Positions 1 to 7,757 of a stretch of DNA of 64,000 bases are shown here, piece by piece. The DNA is from Candidatus Villigracilis proximus. GTDB lineage: Bacteria; Chloroflexota; Anaerolineae; Anaerolineales; Villigracilaceae. The position numbers and the translations under genes were made by a program. The notes under the pieces were generated by a model. It worked only from the letters and a program-made list of their open reading frames with translations. It did not search any database and was not told the origin of the DNA. Position 1 is the first letter of the stretch; every line of letters begins with the position of its first letter. The stretch is from positions 12,543 through 76,542 of the forward strand of contig JADKBB010000020.1 in assembly GCA_016715195.1 (NCBI GenBank), written 5' to 3'.

Positions 1-2
1 CC

Positions 3-269
3 TCCTTCCATGTCATCGGCGAAATCTTTGACCGCGTATTCGATCAAGCCTCACTTACCGGCGCACCGCTCACCGACGTGCAAACAACGCTCGTCCCGCC
101 CGGCGGCGCAACCATGGTCGAGTTCAGTCTCGAAGTCCCCGGCAACTATATTCTTGTTGATCACGCCCTCTCACGCCTGCAGCGCGGGCTCGCCGGATAC
201 TTAATTGTCGAAGGCCCAGACGCCCCCGAAATCTTCCTCGGCACACCCTCCGCAGGAAGCGGACACTAG
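3..269 (+). CDS. nirK: Copper-containing nitrite reductase, C-terminal fragment
   Basis: Only the last 88 codons are in the window; the gene enters from the left edge. The fragment begins with the motif SFHVIGEIFD, which matches the segment of two-domain Cu nitrite reductases where a His from the neighbouring subunit ligates the type 2 copper. It continues through a VDHALSRL stretch and ends with a GYLIVEG strand typical of the last cupredoxin barrel. The enzyme reduces nitrite to NO, outside the cytoplasmic membrane. The signal peptide, the type 1 Cu ligands and the remaining type 2 His ligands lie outside the window and cannot be checked. A related multicopper oxidase is the main alternative, but the motif favours NirK. 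Confidence 0.8.
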   Translation, partial: SFHVIGEIFDRVFDQASLTGAPLTDVQTTLVPPGGATMVEFSLEVPGNYILVDHALSRLQRGLAGYLIVEGPDAPEIFLGTPSAGSGH

Positions 270-285
270 GATAAATTTCAACAAC

Positions 286-315
286 AAAAAGCCCTGTCGA
301 ATTGACAGGGCTTTT
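286..315 (+). terminator. Intrinsic terminator after nirK
   Basis: An 8-bp perfect stem, GCCCTGTC (291-298) with GACAGGGC (304-311), has a 5-nt loop GAATT. It is preceded by five A and followed by TTTT, so the extended A-T stem could work in both directions. It starts about 20 nt after the nirK stop codon. Confidence 0.85.
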
Positions 316-331
316 CCATTATAATTTTGGG

Positions 332-970
332 ATGAAAAAAAACACGCGTCTTAATTTAACCTTTAGCCTGATTCTGTTTCTATTGGCATCCTGCGCCCCG
401 AAAACAGTCACCGCAGACCCAGCCACTTTGATCAATCAGGCAGTAATCGCCACATTGGCCGCGATGCCAACCACTGCGCCGGCCAGCCCGCCCACCCCCT
501 ATCCATCCCCCACTCCTTTCAGCCTTGCAGGTTTATATTGTGAATATCAATTCTGCATCGGGCATCCAACTGGCATGGCTTTTTACGATCATCATGCCTC
601 GCTCGACCAACTCAACCCCAGCAATTACAACAATGGATTTCTGATCGCATATCAACTGCCAGACTTATTAATTAATTTTATCTGGCTGCAATCTCCTGAT
701 ACAGCAGATCCAAAATTCCTGCTGGATACCATGCTCGACGATCAACTCGACACAATGACAGGCAGCATGGATATAAAACTTGTGCGCGGCATGAATGTCA
801 TCTACACCCCCATTGCAACCAGCGTCAGTCCAATTCTGCCCTTTGGCGGCGTAGGCGCATGGACCTGCGGTGACCGGGTCTTCGCCTGGAAGGCCTACAC
901 TCCGCTGGCAGAGACGGCCAGTCCGCTGTTTGAAGAGGCGCTGTCAAGATTCACCTGCGGGCAAAACTAG
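332..970 (+). CDS. Predicted lipoprotein of unknown function
   Basis: 212 residues. The N terminus is a classical lipoprotein signal: basic MKKNTR, a hydrophobic core, and the lipobox LASC, so Cys at about residue 21 would be lipidated by Lgt and the signal removed by LspA (both encoded further right). A Thr/Pro-rich linker follows, ending near PTPYPSPTP, and then a compact domain of about 165 residues with several Cys that I do not recognise. I chose ATG 332 over the in-frame ATG 302 because 302 lies inside the terminator hairpin and would push the signal sequence inward. A TATAAT (320-325) ends 6 nt before ATG 332, so the transcript may be leaderless. Function unknown. Confidence 0.7.
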   Translation: MKKNTRLNLTFSLILFLLASCAPKTVTADPATLINQAVIATLAAMPTTAPASPPTPYPSPTPFSLAGLYCEYQFCIGHPTGMAFYDHHASLDQLNPSNYNNGFLIAYQLPDLLINFIWLQSPDTADPKFLLDTMLDDQLDTMTGSMDIKLVRGMNVIYTPIATSVSPILPFGGVGAWTCGDRVFAWKAYTPLAETASPLFEEALSRFTCGQN

Positions 971-973
971 ACC

Positions 974-1501
974 ATGTCAGCACAATTGCCTGACGGAATC
1001 ATCATTCGCCAAGCAGCACCGGCAGATGTCAATTCGTTTCGTGATCTGCGCCTCGAAGCACTCAAGGATCATCCCAGTGCATTCGGGCAGGATTACGATG
1101 AAAACATATTAAGACCACAATCCTACTGGGAAAAAGCTGTGACGATCAACAGTGAAGAACAAGCATTGTCCTTTGCCGAATACAAAGGACAATTGATCGG
1201 CATGACCGGCATCTACAGAAACTTATCCAAAAAAATTTTACACAGCGCGGGTATTTGGGGAGTGTACGTCACACCAGAATGGCGTGGACGGCACATTTCA
1301 CAAGCCCTGATCCGATCCTGTCTGGATTGGGCAAGGCAGAAACAAGTTGTCATCGTCAAACTGGGAGTGGTTACAGATAACCAGTCCGCCATTCAGTGTT
1401 ACAAAAGCTGCGGATTTATCATCTATGGCAAAGAATCAAAAGCATTATGTCTTAATGGCATCTATTATGACGAGTATTTAATGTCAGTGGATATAAAATA
1501 A
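974..1501 (+). CDS. GNAT-family N-acetyltransferase
   Basis: 175 residues, starting 3 nt after the lipoprotein stop and probably co-transcribed with it. The N terminus (IIIRQAAPADVNSFRDLRLEAL) has the usual GNAT beta1-alpha1 pattern. The acetyl-CoA site is visible as VYVTPEWRGRHISQALI, fitting the motif A consensus (Q/R)xxGx(G/A) with H in place of the second Gly. A motif B-like segment (NQSAIQCYKSCGFIIYGKE) follows. The substrate cannot be read from the sequence; close families acetylate small amines or protein N termini. Confidence 0.8.
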   Translation: MSAQLPDGIIIRQAAPADVNSFRDLRLEALKDHPSAFGQDYDENILRPQSYWEKAVTINSEEQALSFAEYKGQLIGMTGIYRNLSKKILHSAGIWGVYVTPEWRGRHISQALIRSCLDWARQKQVVIVKLGVVTDNQSAIQCYKSCGFIIYGKESKALCLNGIYYDEYLMSVDIK

Positions 1502-1544
1502 AATTTCCCTATTCAATCAACCGACCCGGTATACGAGGTGAATA

Positions 1545-1721
1545 ATGACCGACGAATTAAAATCGACAGTACCCGCAGACCCATCCATCGAAAGAGTTAT
1601 TGAAGCAATAAAAAACGGCAAAAAACTGGAAGCGATCATAATCTATCGATCCACCCATGATGTTAGCATTGCTGAATCTCTAAAAATTGTAGTTGAAATG
1701 GAAAAAGAATTAAGCCTATAA
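1545..1721 (+). CDS. Small protein resembling the L7/L12 C-terminal domain
   Basis: 58 residues. A good ribosome-binding site, GAGGTG, ends 4 nt before the ATG. The central part (VIEAIKNGKKLEAIIIYRS, then VSIAESLKIVVEMEKEL) follows the pattern I-x2-I-x2-G-[KR]-x-[IL]-E-A-I-x2-[YF]-R of the C-terminal domain of ribosomal protein L7/L12. That pattern also occurs in stand-alone small bacterial proteins. The family assignment is by eye and the function is unknown. It is probably the last gene of the nirK-side plus-strand group, converging on mazG. Confidence 0.55.
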   Translation: MTDELKSTVPADPSIERVIEAIKNGKKLEAIIIYRSTHDVSIAESLKIVVEMEKELSL

Positions 1722-1736
1722 AAACAAGGTTGCATT

Positions 1737-1777
1737 ATTCAATGCCCTCTCCTCTGTGGCAGGAGAGGACATTGAAT
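1737..1777 (-). terminator. Hairpin between convergent genes (mazG side)
   Basis: Arms of 17 nt (1737-1753 and 1761-1777) pair with one mismatch around a 7-nt loop. On the minus strand the hairpin starts at the mazG stop codon. A CTTGTTTTT stretch follows about 10 nt after it, so termination is plausible but the U-tract is displaced. Confidence 0.6.
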
Positions 1778-2871
1778 TATCTTCCCGTTCTCTTCGCCTC
1801 ATTCCACAAGATATCCATCTCTTCCAATGTCATATCAGATAAATTTCTACCCTGCTTCTTCGCGCCCTGCTCCACATAAGCAAAACGTTTCTTAAATTTC
1901 ATGTTCGTCCCACGCAGCGCGGATTCGGCATCCACTTTGCGCCAGCGGGCAAGATTGACCAGCACAAAGAACAGATCGCCCAACTCAGATGTCACTTCAT
2001 CAAGATTCTGCGCTTGTTTAATTTCTTCAATCTCCTCGCGGACTTTATCCAGCACACCATCCACTTCGGGCCAGTCAAAGCCAACACGTGCAGCTCTATC
2101 CTGATATTCAAGCGCTTGAGTCAATGCAGGCAAAGCGGAGGCAACACCGTCCAATAAGCCTTTTTCGTCTTTGCCCATCCCCTTATCCTTGCGTTCTTTT
2201 TCCTTGAGCTTTTCCCAATTCTGCAAAACACCATCCACAGAATTTAACTCCACATCACCAAATACATGCGGATGACGGCGCACGATCTTATCGTAGATAC
2301 TCTTGATAACCTGGGTCATCGAGAATTCACCGGTCTCGCTGCCAATTTGGGAATTCAAAACGATCTGCAAAAGTAGATCACCGAATTCTTCACGCATCCC
2401 AGCGGGATCGTTTTCATCCATGGCGGTTAATGTTTCATAGGCTTCTTCGAGCAAATGTGTGCGTAAGGTCTGGTGTGTTTGTTCCTTATCCCACGGGCAG
2501 CCATCCGGCGCGCGTAAGTGGGCAACGATCTCTGCGAACGACTCAAACGATGTCCCTTCGCCAAGAGAAGGTATATAAAGACATGTCAATGTAGTGAAAT
2601 CACCATTACCAAAATCCCCCAGTCTTTCCTCTTTCATCTTTCCGGTATCGACAACAAAAACACCATGCTCCTGCGGATACACAGCCAGTAAAACCTTCTT
2701 TACCTGAAAAGCCAGATCGCTCGAATCCACTCCGGTCAACAATACGGGCATATCAGGCGCAAAGGGAGGATAATGCGCGAGCGTAAGAGTCTGCGCTTCG
2801 AGCAAAGTCAACTTTGAGGGAGGGGTGATTCGCAACGTCTCAAATACAGAAGAAATTAATGCAAAGTCCAT
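1777..2871 (-). CDS. mazG: MazG-family nucleoside triphosphate pyrophosphohydrolase with N-terminal methylase remnant
   Basis: 364 residues from the chosen start. Two MazG repeats follow an N-terminal region of about 110 residues. The first repeat carries RAPDGCPWDKEQTH, LLEEAYE and EEFGDLLLQ; the second carries EEIEEIKQA and ELGDLFFVLVNL. The acidic EExxE and ExxD residues that bind Mg2+ are in place. The N-terminal part (YPQEHGVFVVD, CLYIPSL) resembles the second half of the tetrapyrrole-methylase domain fused to MazG in Bacillus YabN, but the GxGPGD half is missing. The enzyme probably hydrolyses (d)NTPs to monophosphates. An ATG 51 nt upstream was rejected because it lies in a palindrome; ATG 2871 has GGAGA at good spacing. 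Confidence 0.9.
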   Translation of the reverse strand: MDFALISSVFETLRITPPSKLTLLEAQTLTLAHYPPFAPDMPVLLTGVDSSDLAFQVKKVLLAVYPQEHGVFVVDTGKMKEERLGDFGNGDFTTLTCLYIPSLGEGTSFESFAEIVAHLRAPDGCPWDKEQTHQTLRTHLLEEAYETLTAMDENDPAGMREEFGDLLLQIVLNSQIGSETGEFSMTQVIKSIYDKIVRRHPHVFGDVELNSVDGVLQNWEKLKEKERKDKGMGKDEKGLLDGVASALPALTQALEYQDRAARVGFDWPEVDGVLDKVREEIEEIKQAQNLDEVTSELGDLFFVLVNLARWRKVDAESALRGTNMKFKKRFAYVEQGAKKQGRNLSDMTLEEMDILWNEAKRTGR

Positions 2872-2888
2872 GAAAATCTCCGTTAAAA

Positions 2889-2927
2889 CGTAATTGGTAA
2901 TTCGTAAATTACGAATTACCAATTACG
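2889..2927. repeat. 39-bp perfect palindrome upstream of mazG
   Basis: Two 19-bp arms are perfectly complementary around a single central base (2908). The outer 17 bp are 2889-2905 and 2911-2927. The sequence is AT-rich and built of repeated AATT/GTAATT blocks. It lies in the rpsI-mazG gap, 27 nt after the rpsI stop. There is no T-tract, so it is not a standard terminator. Compare the loopless palindromes at 36679 and 61755. Confidence 0.85.
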
Positions 2928-2953
2928 AACTGATTTATATTTTATGGAAAAGA

Positions 2954-3346
2954 CTAGCGCTTGGTGTACGTAGGAGCCTTACGGGCTTTCTTAAGACCGG
3001 GTTTCTTACGTTCCTTCACGCGGGCATCGCGGGTGAGCAAGCCCTTTTTGCGTAAAGCAGAAGTCCACTCTGCATTAATGATCTGAAGCGCGCGGGCAAT
3101 TCCAAGACGTACCGATTCGGTTTGTCCGGTTGTGCCACCGCCGTTGACTAGTACGCTCACGTCGTACTTCGCCGCTTCCTGACCCACTGCGCTGAATGGG
3201 CGCATGATGTCTTCGAAGTCGCCCATGCGTGTAAAGAACGCAGCAAAATCTTTTTCGTTCACGGTAAATTTACCGCTGCCGGCAGTCAGGCGCACGCGGG
3301 CGGTGCTTTCCTTACGGCGGCCAATGCCTTCATAATATTGAGCCAT
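2954..3346 (-). CDS. rpsI: 30S ribosomal protein uS9
   Basis: 130 residues, the normal length. Recognisable are YYEGIGRRKESTARVRL at the start, LVNGGGTTGQ in the middle, and the basic tail ending in TYTKR that reaches the P-site tRNA. The frame opens with GTG 3352, but ATG 3346 places AGAGG at a better distance and gives the family-standard N terminus. It follows rplM by 14 nt, the usual L13-S9 pair. Confidence 0.95.
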   Translation of the reverse strand: MAQYYEGIGRRKESTARVRLTAGSGKFTVNEKDFAAFFTRMGDFEDIMRPFSAVGQEAAKYDVSVLVNGGGTTGQTESVRLGIARALQIINAEWTSALRKKGLLTRDARVKERKKPGLKKARKAPTYTKR

Positions 3347-3360
3347 ATTCACTTACCTCT

Positions 3361-3804
3361 TTATCCCGAAACTTTCGGGGTCTGCACTTGGTGCGGATGA
3401 TTGGGACCGGCATAGATCTTCAAACGCTTGAGCGTGGCACGTCCCATGCGATTGTGAGGAAGCATGCCCCATACTGCATCGCGCAGGGCGCGGTCAGGGT
3501 GCTGGGCCAATTGGTCCCGCAGGGAAATGCTCTTTAAGCCACCTGGATAACCGGAGTGACTATAGTAGATCTTGCTTTCCAGCTTGCTGCTGGTGCGGGT
3601 ACCGGTAACTGTAACTTTCTCGGTATTTACCACAACCACAAAATCTCCCATCTCCACACCAGGGGTGAAGGTCGGTTTGTGTTTGCCAAGCAAAATGTGC
3701 GCAATGCGGGCAGCAAAGCGTCCAAGATTCTGCCCTTCGGCATCCAGCACAACCCAGTCGCGCTGAATTTCAGCGGCTTTCGGATAATATGTTTTCTGTT
3801 GCAC
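3361..3804 (-). CDS. rplM: 50S ribosomal protein uL13
   Basis: 147 residues from GTG 3804. Diagnostic segments are KTYYPKAAEIQRDWVVLDA, LGRFAARIAHILLGKHKP and WGMLPHNRMGR. The frame also has a GTG at 3813, but the GGAG would then touch the start codon; GTG 3804 leaves 8 nt and starts close to the conserved K-T-Y. It lies 22 nt after truA. Confidence 0.95.
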   Translation of the reverse strand: MQQKTYYPKAAEIQRDWVVLDAEGQNLGRFAARIAHILLGKHKPTFTPGVEMGDFVVVVNTEKVTVTGTRTSSKLESKIYYSHSGYPGGLKSISLRDQLAQHPDRALRDAVWGMLPHNRMGRATLKRLKIYAGPNHPHQVQTPKVSG

Positions 3805-3826
3805 TTTCGTCACTCCGTTTCATAAT

Positions 3827-4573
3827 CTAATCATGTGATCCATACGTTACTTCGACCAGTGTCAGCCCGTGCGCGGGAGCCAACCCGGCGAGAAGTACTC
3901 CCTGCTTTTCTAAAGCATGTTGGACTTTCTCCACCGGACATTTTCCCTGAGCAACAGACACTTGCACAAAAACCAATCTTCTTACCATACGATATAAAAA
4001 CGCATCCGCTCTGACTTCAAACTGCCACTCACCATCCGGCATTTTCTTCCATTCGGCTTTTGTCACCGTGCGCACGGTTGTGCCTTTCGGCGTTGTCCGT
4101 GAACCAATGGCGGCAAAATCATGTTTTCCGAGAAAGATACTCGCGTTCCGTATGAGAGCTTCTTCATCCACAGCAGGCCACGTGCGCCACACAAATTTAT
4201 CTCGTAGCGGGTCACGGATCGGTTCGAAAAACACCCTGTAACGATACTCACGTGAAGTGGCATCAAAACGCGGATGAAAATCTGCCGAGATTGGCTGTAG
4301 GCTTCTTACCACAAGATCAGATGGAAGGTGCTTATTAAGCGCCCAAAGCAATTTATCTGCTGAGTGCGTCCATTCGAGATCGAACGCGGCCACCTGCCCC
4401 GTTGCATGAACTCCTGTATCTGTTCGGCCAGCCATAAGAACCGCCCGATCAGACCATCCCAATTTGCGAAGCGATTTTTCCAACTCGCCCTGCACTGTGC
4501 GGGAGTTCGCCTGTCGCTGGCTTCCGGTATAACCGGTGCCGTCGTAGGCAAGGATCACTTGGTAACGTGCCAT
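3827..4573 (-). CDS. truA: tRNA pseudouridine(38-40) synthase
   Basis: 248 residues. The catalytic aspartate is D52 in GRTDTGVHATGQ. The N-terminal ILAYDGTGYTGSQRQ and the central SREYRYRVF and RADAFLYRMVRR segments are typical of TruA. It isomerises uridines in the tRNA anticodon arm. It lies between rplQ and rplM, a common bacterial order. The ecfA/ecfT transporter genes that often intervene in Firmicutes are absent. Confidence 0.95.
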   Translation of the reverse strand: MARYQVILAYDGTGYTGSQRQANSRTVQGELEKSLRKLGWSDRAVLMAGRTDTGVHATGQVAAFDLEWTHSADKLLWALNKHLPSDLVVRSLQPISADFHPRFDATSREYRYRVFFEPIRDPLRDKFVWRTWPAVDEEALIRNASIFLGKHDFAAIGSRTTPKGTTVRTVTKAEWKKMPDGEWQFEVRADAFLYRMVRRLVFVQVSVAQGKCPVEKVQHALEKQGVLLAGLAPAHGLTLVEVTYGSHD

Positions 4574-4604
4574 TGCTTAGCAGCTCATCGCCGCCAGGTA
4601 AAAC

Positions 4605-4981
4605 CTAATCTTCAACTAACTCAAGGATGACCATCTCGGCAGCGTCGCCGCGGCGAGGGCCAAGCTTCATCACACGAGTATAACCACCGGGGCGGTTTGC
4701 AAAGCGAGGAGCGATTTCATCAAACAAGCGTTTGATAAGTTGGTTGTCACCAGGCGGGAGACAGCCAAACGACGCGCATTCACTTTTTGTATCTCAGTGC
4801 CGTTGGCGCTATTGCGAGCGAGTGTGATCAAGCGTTCAGCATCACCACGAATGGCGGCTGCTTTTGCCTTGGTCGTCTGAATACGCTCATGGGTAAAGAA
4901 TTGTTTGATCAAGTTGCGCCGAAGGGCAATTCGTGCACCTTTGGTGCGTCCTAATGTATAACCTGCTACTGAATGTCGCAT
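4605..4981 (-). CDS. rplQ: 50S ribosomal protein bL17, single-base frameshift
   Basis: The first 79 or so residues (MRHSVAGYTLGRTKGARIAL, HERIQTTKAKAAA, RRLAVSRLV) match bL17. In frame, the ORF then reads nonsense and stops at 4670. The missing C-terminal half (LIKRLFDEIAPRFANR, PGGYTRVMKLGPRRGDAAEM, ILELVED) is intact in another frame and ends at 4605. Inserting one base, most simply a G at 4747-4750 to restore GTG-GAC, recovers a full 125-residue protein. Sequencing error is likelier than a real lesion in this essential gene. Confidence 0.9.
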
Positions 4982-4983
4982 CT

Positions 4984-5955
4984 CTAACTCTCCGAGGATG
5001 TTTCGTCTTTCATAAAGCCTTTTTCACGCATCTTGTCGCGAAGTTCGTCCAAACTCTTTTCGCCGAAGTTGCGGATTGACATGACTGCGGTCTCGCCTTT
5101 TTCAAGCAGGTCGAGCACATCACCAACAGTGGTGATTCCGGTGCGTTTCAATGAATTGAAGACGCGTACAGAAAGGTCAAGGGCTTCCACTGGCGTTTCT
5201 GCCAGTTCACTGCTCAAACGACTGCCTGAGGATTCGCGCTCCACTGCGACTGCCAGCATTTCTTCATTGATGCCAGCCACGTAACGCAGGTGGTCAATGA
5301 GAATGCGGGCCGACGAACTAAGAGCACGTTCCGGCGAGACAGTACCGTCTGTCCAGATTTCCAAAATCAACTTGTCGTAATTCGTGCTCTGACCCACACG
5401 GGCTGAAGCTACTTCCCAATTTACACGCTTTACAGGACTATAGATCGCATCCACCGGAAGTTCTCCAATGGGCATGTGTCCTGCGCGTTCACTTGATGGA
5501 GAATAACCACGGCCACGTTCAACCATGAATTCAATATCAAGCTTGGTTTTGGCCCCATCCACTGTAAATAAATACAGGTCAGGGTTAACGATCTCAATCT
5601 CTGCCGGAGGAACAATATCGGCGGCAGTAACCGTTCCTTCACCGCGCACTTCAAGGTGCATACGGGCGCTGTCCACACCGTCCATCTTGATGCGGATCTG
5701 CTTAACCTGCAACATCACTTGAATAACATCCTCGCGTACGCCAGGAATGTCACTAAACTCATGCAAGACATCCGCTACACGCACTGAGGTAATTGCAGTA
5801 CCCTCCAGGGAGGAAAGCAGGACGCGACGAAGGGCGTTGCCCAATGTCACACCATAACCGCCCTCTAGTGGGCTAATTATGAATTTGCCATAGTTTCGAG
5901 CTTCTGCTTCACGCTCGATCTTTGGCATAACCATGTTCGTGATAATACCCGTCAC
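4984..5955 (-). CDS. rpoA: DNA-directed RNA polymerase subunit alpha
   Basis: 323 residues. The N-terminal dimerisation domain shows FIISPLEGGYGVTLGNALRR and SLEGTAITSV. A linker leads to the C-terminal domain near residues 245-310 (ALDLSVRVFNSLKRTGI, RNFGEKSLDEL), which contacts UP elements and activators. The start is GTG 5955 with AGGTG 5 nt upstream. It sits in the alpha operon between rpsD and rplQ, with 2 nt to the rplQ start. Confidence 0.97.
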   Translation of the reverse strand: MTGIITNMVMPKIEREAEARNYGKFIISPLEGGYGVTLGNALRRVLLSSLEGTAITSVRVADVLHEFSDIPGVREDVIQVMLQVKQIRIKMDGVDSARMHLEVRGEGTVTAADIVPPAEIEIVNPDLYLFTVDGAKTKLDIEFMVERGRGYSPSSERAGHMPIGELPVDAIYSPVKRVNWEVASARVGQSTNYDKLILEIWTDGTVSPERALSSSARILIDHLRYVAGINEEMLAVAVERESSGSRLSSELAETPVEALDLSVRVFNSLKRTGITTVGDVLDLLEKGETAVMSIRNFGEKSLDELRDKMREKGFMKDETSSES

Positions 5956-6032
5956 GGTTCACCTATTCCTTTTGATAATACGTCGGGTCGAGATCTAAAC
6001 ATTCGGTCTCGACCCGATACGTAATTGGAGGT

Positions 6033-6692
6033 TTAGCGTCTGGAATAATATTCGACGATCAATTGTTCGTCGAGATTTCCGTCAATTTCAGCACGTTCGG
6101 GCATGCGAGATAATGTTCCGGCCATACCTTTAATATCGCGGTTGAGCCAACTTGGGACATTACGTTTCTCGGCATACTCGGTCAAGTCTTTGAAATAAGT
6201 CAACTTGGCGGAACCTTCGCGCACAGCAATTACATCACCTGCGCCAAGAAGCATGGATGGCACATCTGTGCGGCGTTCATTTACTGTGAAATGGCCGTGC
6301 GCAACCAGCAAACGAGCCTGGGAGCGGCTGGAAGCAAAACCCAAACGATACACCAAGTTATCAAGGCGTGACTCAAGAATTTGAAGCAAATTCAAACCCG
6401 TAAGACCACGGCGAGTAATGGCTGTATCATAATAACGGCGGAACTGACGTTCCATCACACCGTAAATACGACGAGCCTTCTGCTTGGCGCGTAACTGACG
6501 AGCAAAGTCGGAAACGCGACCCGTTCCCATACCTTTACCGCCGCCACGTCCTGCAGTGCGGCCGTGCTGGCCGGGAGCGAAGTTGCGTTTTTCAAAGGAG
6601 CACTTGGGGGTAAAACAGCGCTCACCCTTTAGAAAAAGCTTCTCGCCTTCGCGTCTACAAAGCTTACAAACTGGACTTAATGATTTAGCCAT
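6033..6692 (-). CDS. rpsD: 30S ribosomal protein uS4, zinc-binding form
   Basis: 219 residues, slightly above the usual 200-210. Four N-terminal cysteines (C9, C12, C26, C31) mark the zinc-containing C+ type. The S4 RNA-binding domain is at about residues 105-165 (SRLDNLVYRLGFASSRSQAR, VNERRTDVPS). A Gly-rich insertion GRGGGKGMGTG lies near residue 50. It starts assembly of the small-subunit body and may autoregulate the alpha operon as in other bacteria. Confidence 0.96.
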   Translation of the reverse strand: MAKSLSPVCKLCRREGEKLFLKGERCFTPKCSFEKRNFAPGQHGRTAGRGGGKGMGTGRVSDFARQLRAKQKARRIYGVMERQFRRYYDTAITRRGLTGLNLLQILESRLDNLVYRLGFASSRSQARLLVAHGHFTVNERRTDVPSMLLGAGDVIAVREGSAKLTYFKDLTEYAEKRNVPSWLNRDIKGMAGTLSRMPERAEIDGNLDEQLIVEYYSRR

Positions 6693-6711
6693 ATATAAAC
6701 AACCTCACCTA

Positions 6712-7116
6712 TTACACGCGTCGCTTTTTCGGAGGGCGGCATCCGTTGTGCGGAACCGGTGTAATATCCGAAATCGAGCGTACCTTCAAACCCATGGCTT
6801 GCACGGCGCGAATAGCATTCTCGCGGCCGGGGCCGGGGCCTTTAATAAACAGTTCAACTTCCTGCAGACCCAATTGCTGGGCAGCTTTTAAGGCCTGTTC
6901 AGCGGCAAGACGGGCAGCAAAGGGCGTGCTCTTGCGAGAGCCTTTGAAGCCAGCAGAACCGGCAGAACCCCAGGAAATTGTGTTCCCTTCGGTATCTGTG
7001 ACGGTCACGATCGTGTTATTGAAGGAAGCAAAGATATGAACCTGTCCGGAGGACAAGGTGCGCTTCCCTTTTTTTGCGCCTGTGGCGCGTCGGGTAGAAC
7101 GAACACTTTGAGCCAT
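6712..7116 (-). CDS. rpsK: 30S ribosomal protein uS11
   Basis: 134 residues with VHIFASFNNTIVTVTDTEGN, SAGSAGFKGSRKSTPFAA and the C-terminal PVPHNGCRPPKKRRV, all hallmarks of uS11 at the platform of the 30S. The N terminus is basic. It follows rpsM by 26 nt. Confidence 0.97.
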   Translation of the reverse strand: MAQSVRSTRRATGAKKGKRTLSSGQVHIFASFNNTIVTVTDTEGNTISWGSAGSAGFKGSRKSTPFAARLAAEQALKAAQQLGLQEVELFIKGPGPGRENAIRAVQAMGLKVRSISDITPVPHNGCRPPKKRRV

Positions 7117-7142
7117 TTTTTTTCTATACCTTTCGGACAGGA

Positions 7143-7529
7143 TTACTTCTTGCCGCCCTTACGACGACCACGGCCCGCAACGGTTTTCTTGGTTCCTTTG
7201 CGAGTGCGCGCATTTGTTTTTGTGCGCTGGCCACGTACTGGCAAACCACGACGATGACGCAAACCACGATAAGAGCCGATTTCGATCAGGCGCTTAATGT
7301 TCAATTGAACTTCGCGGCGCAGGTCACCTTCGACCTTGAAGTTTTTGGAAATATATTCGCGAATAGCGGCAACATCCGCTTCGCTCAAGTCTTTGATGCG
7401 CGTATCAGGATTAACTTTGGTTTGAGCCAAAATCTTATGCGCACGAGTTGGACCAATACCAAAAAGGTATGTCAGGCCAACTTCAACCCGCTTATTGCGG
7501 GGTAAATCAACACCTTCAATTCTCGCCAT
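7143..7529 (-). CDS. rpsM: 30S ribosomal protein uS13
   Basis: 128 residues. MARIEGVDLPRNKRVEVGLT at the start, then YRGLRHRRGLPVRGQRTKTN and a Lys/Arg-rich tail that contacts P-site tRNA. It lies 11 nt after rpmJ, as in most bacteria. Confidence 0.97.
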   Translation of the reverse strand: MARIEGVDLPRNKRVEVGLTYLFGIGPTRAHKILAQTKVNPDTRIKDLSEADVAAIREYISKNFKVEGDLRREVQLNIKRLIEIGSYRGLRHRRGLPVRGQRTKTNARTRKGTKKTVAGRGRRKGGKK

Positions 7530-7540
7530 AGGTCACCACA

Positions 7541-7654
7541 CTACCCCTGTCTCTGCTTATGTTTTGGATTTTCGCAAATGATAAAGATAACTCCCTTGCG
7601 CCGAACAATACGGCACTTGGCACAACGTTTGCGAATGGAGGGCGAAACTTTCAT
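7541..7654 (-). CDS. rpmJ: 50S ribosomal protein bL36, zinc-binding form
   Basis: 37 residues. It begins MKVSPSIRKRCAKC and ends CENPKHKQRQG. C11, C14, C27 and H32 form the zinc site of the C+ form of bL36. Its usual upstream partner infA is not present: the next gene upstream is map, 103 nt away, and that spacer shows no ORF resembling IF1. Confidence 0.95.
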   Translation of the reverse strand: MKVSPSIRKRCAKCRIVRRKGVIFIICENPKHKQRQG

Positions 7655-7757
7655 GTTCAATCTCCTTACTTGCGGCTTGTCTTATGACAGCCAAAGGTCT
7701 AATTATACTAGTTATTTTTCTATCCGTCTATATTTTTACGGTTGCTTGCAGGTTCGT

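Noticed and set aside
302..331. ATG 302 as start of the first lipoprotein
   Set aside because: It sits inside a terminator stem and would bury the lipoprotein signal behind a non-signal N terminus.
4670..4981. Shortened bL17 as a genuine variant
   Set aside because: The normal C terminus follows intact in another frame after a one-base shift, so truncation is an artefact or mutation and not a variant protein.
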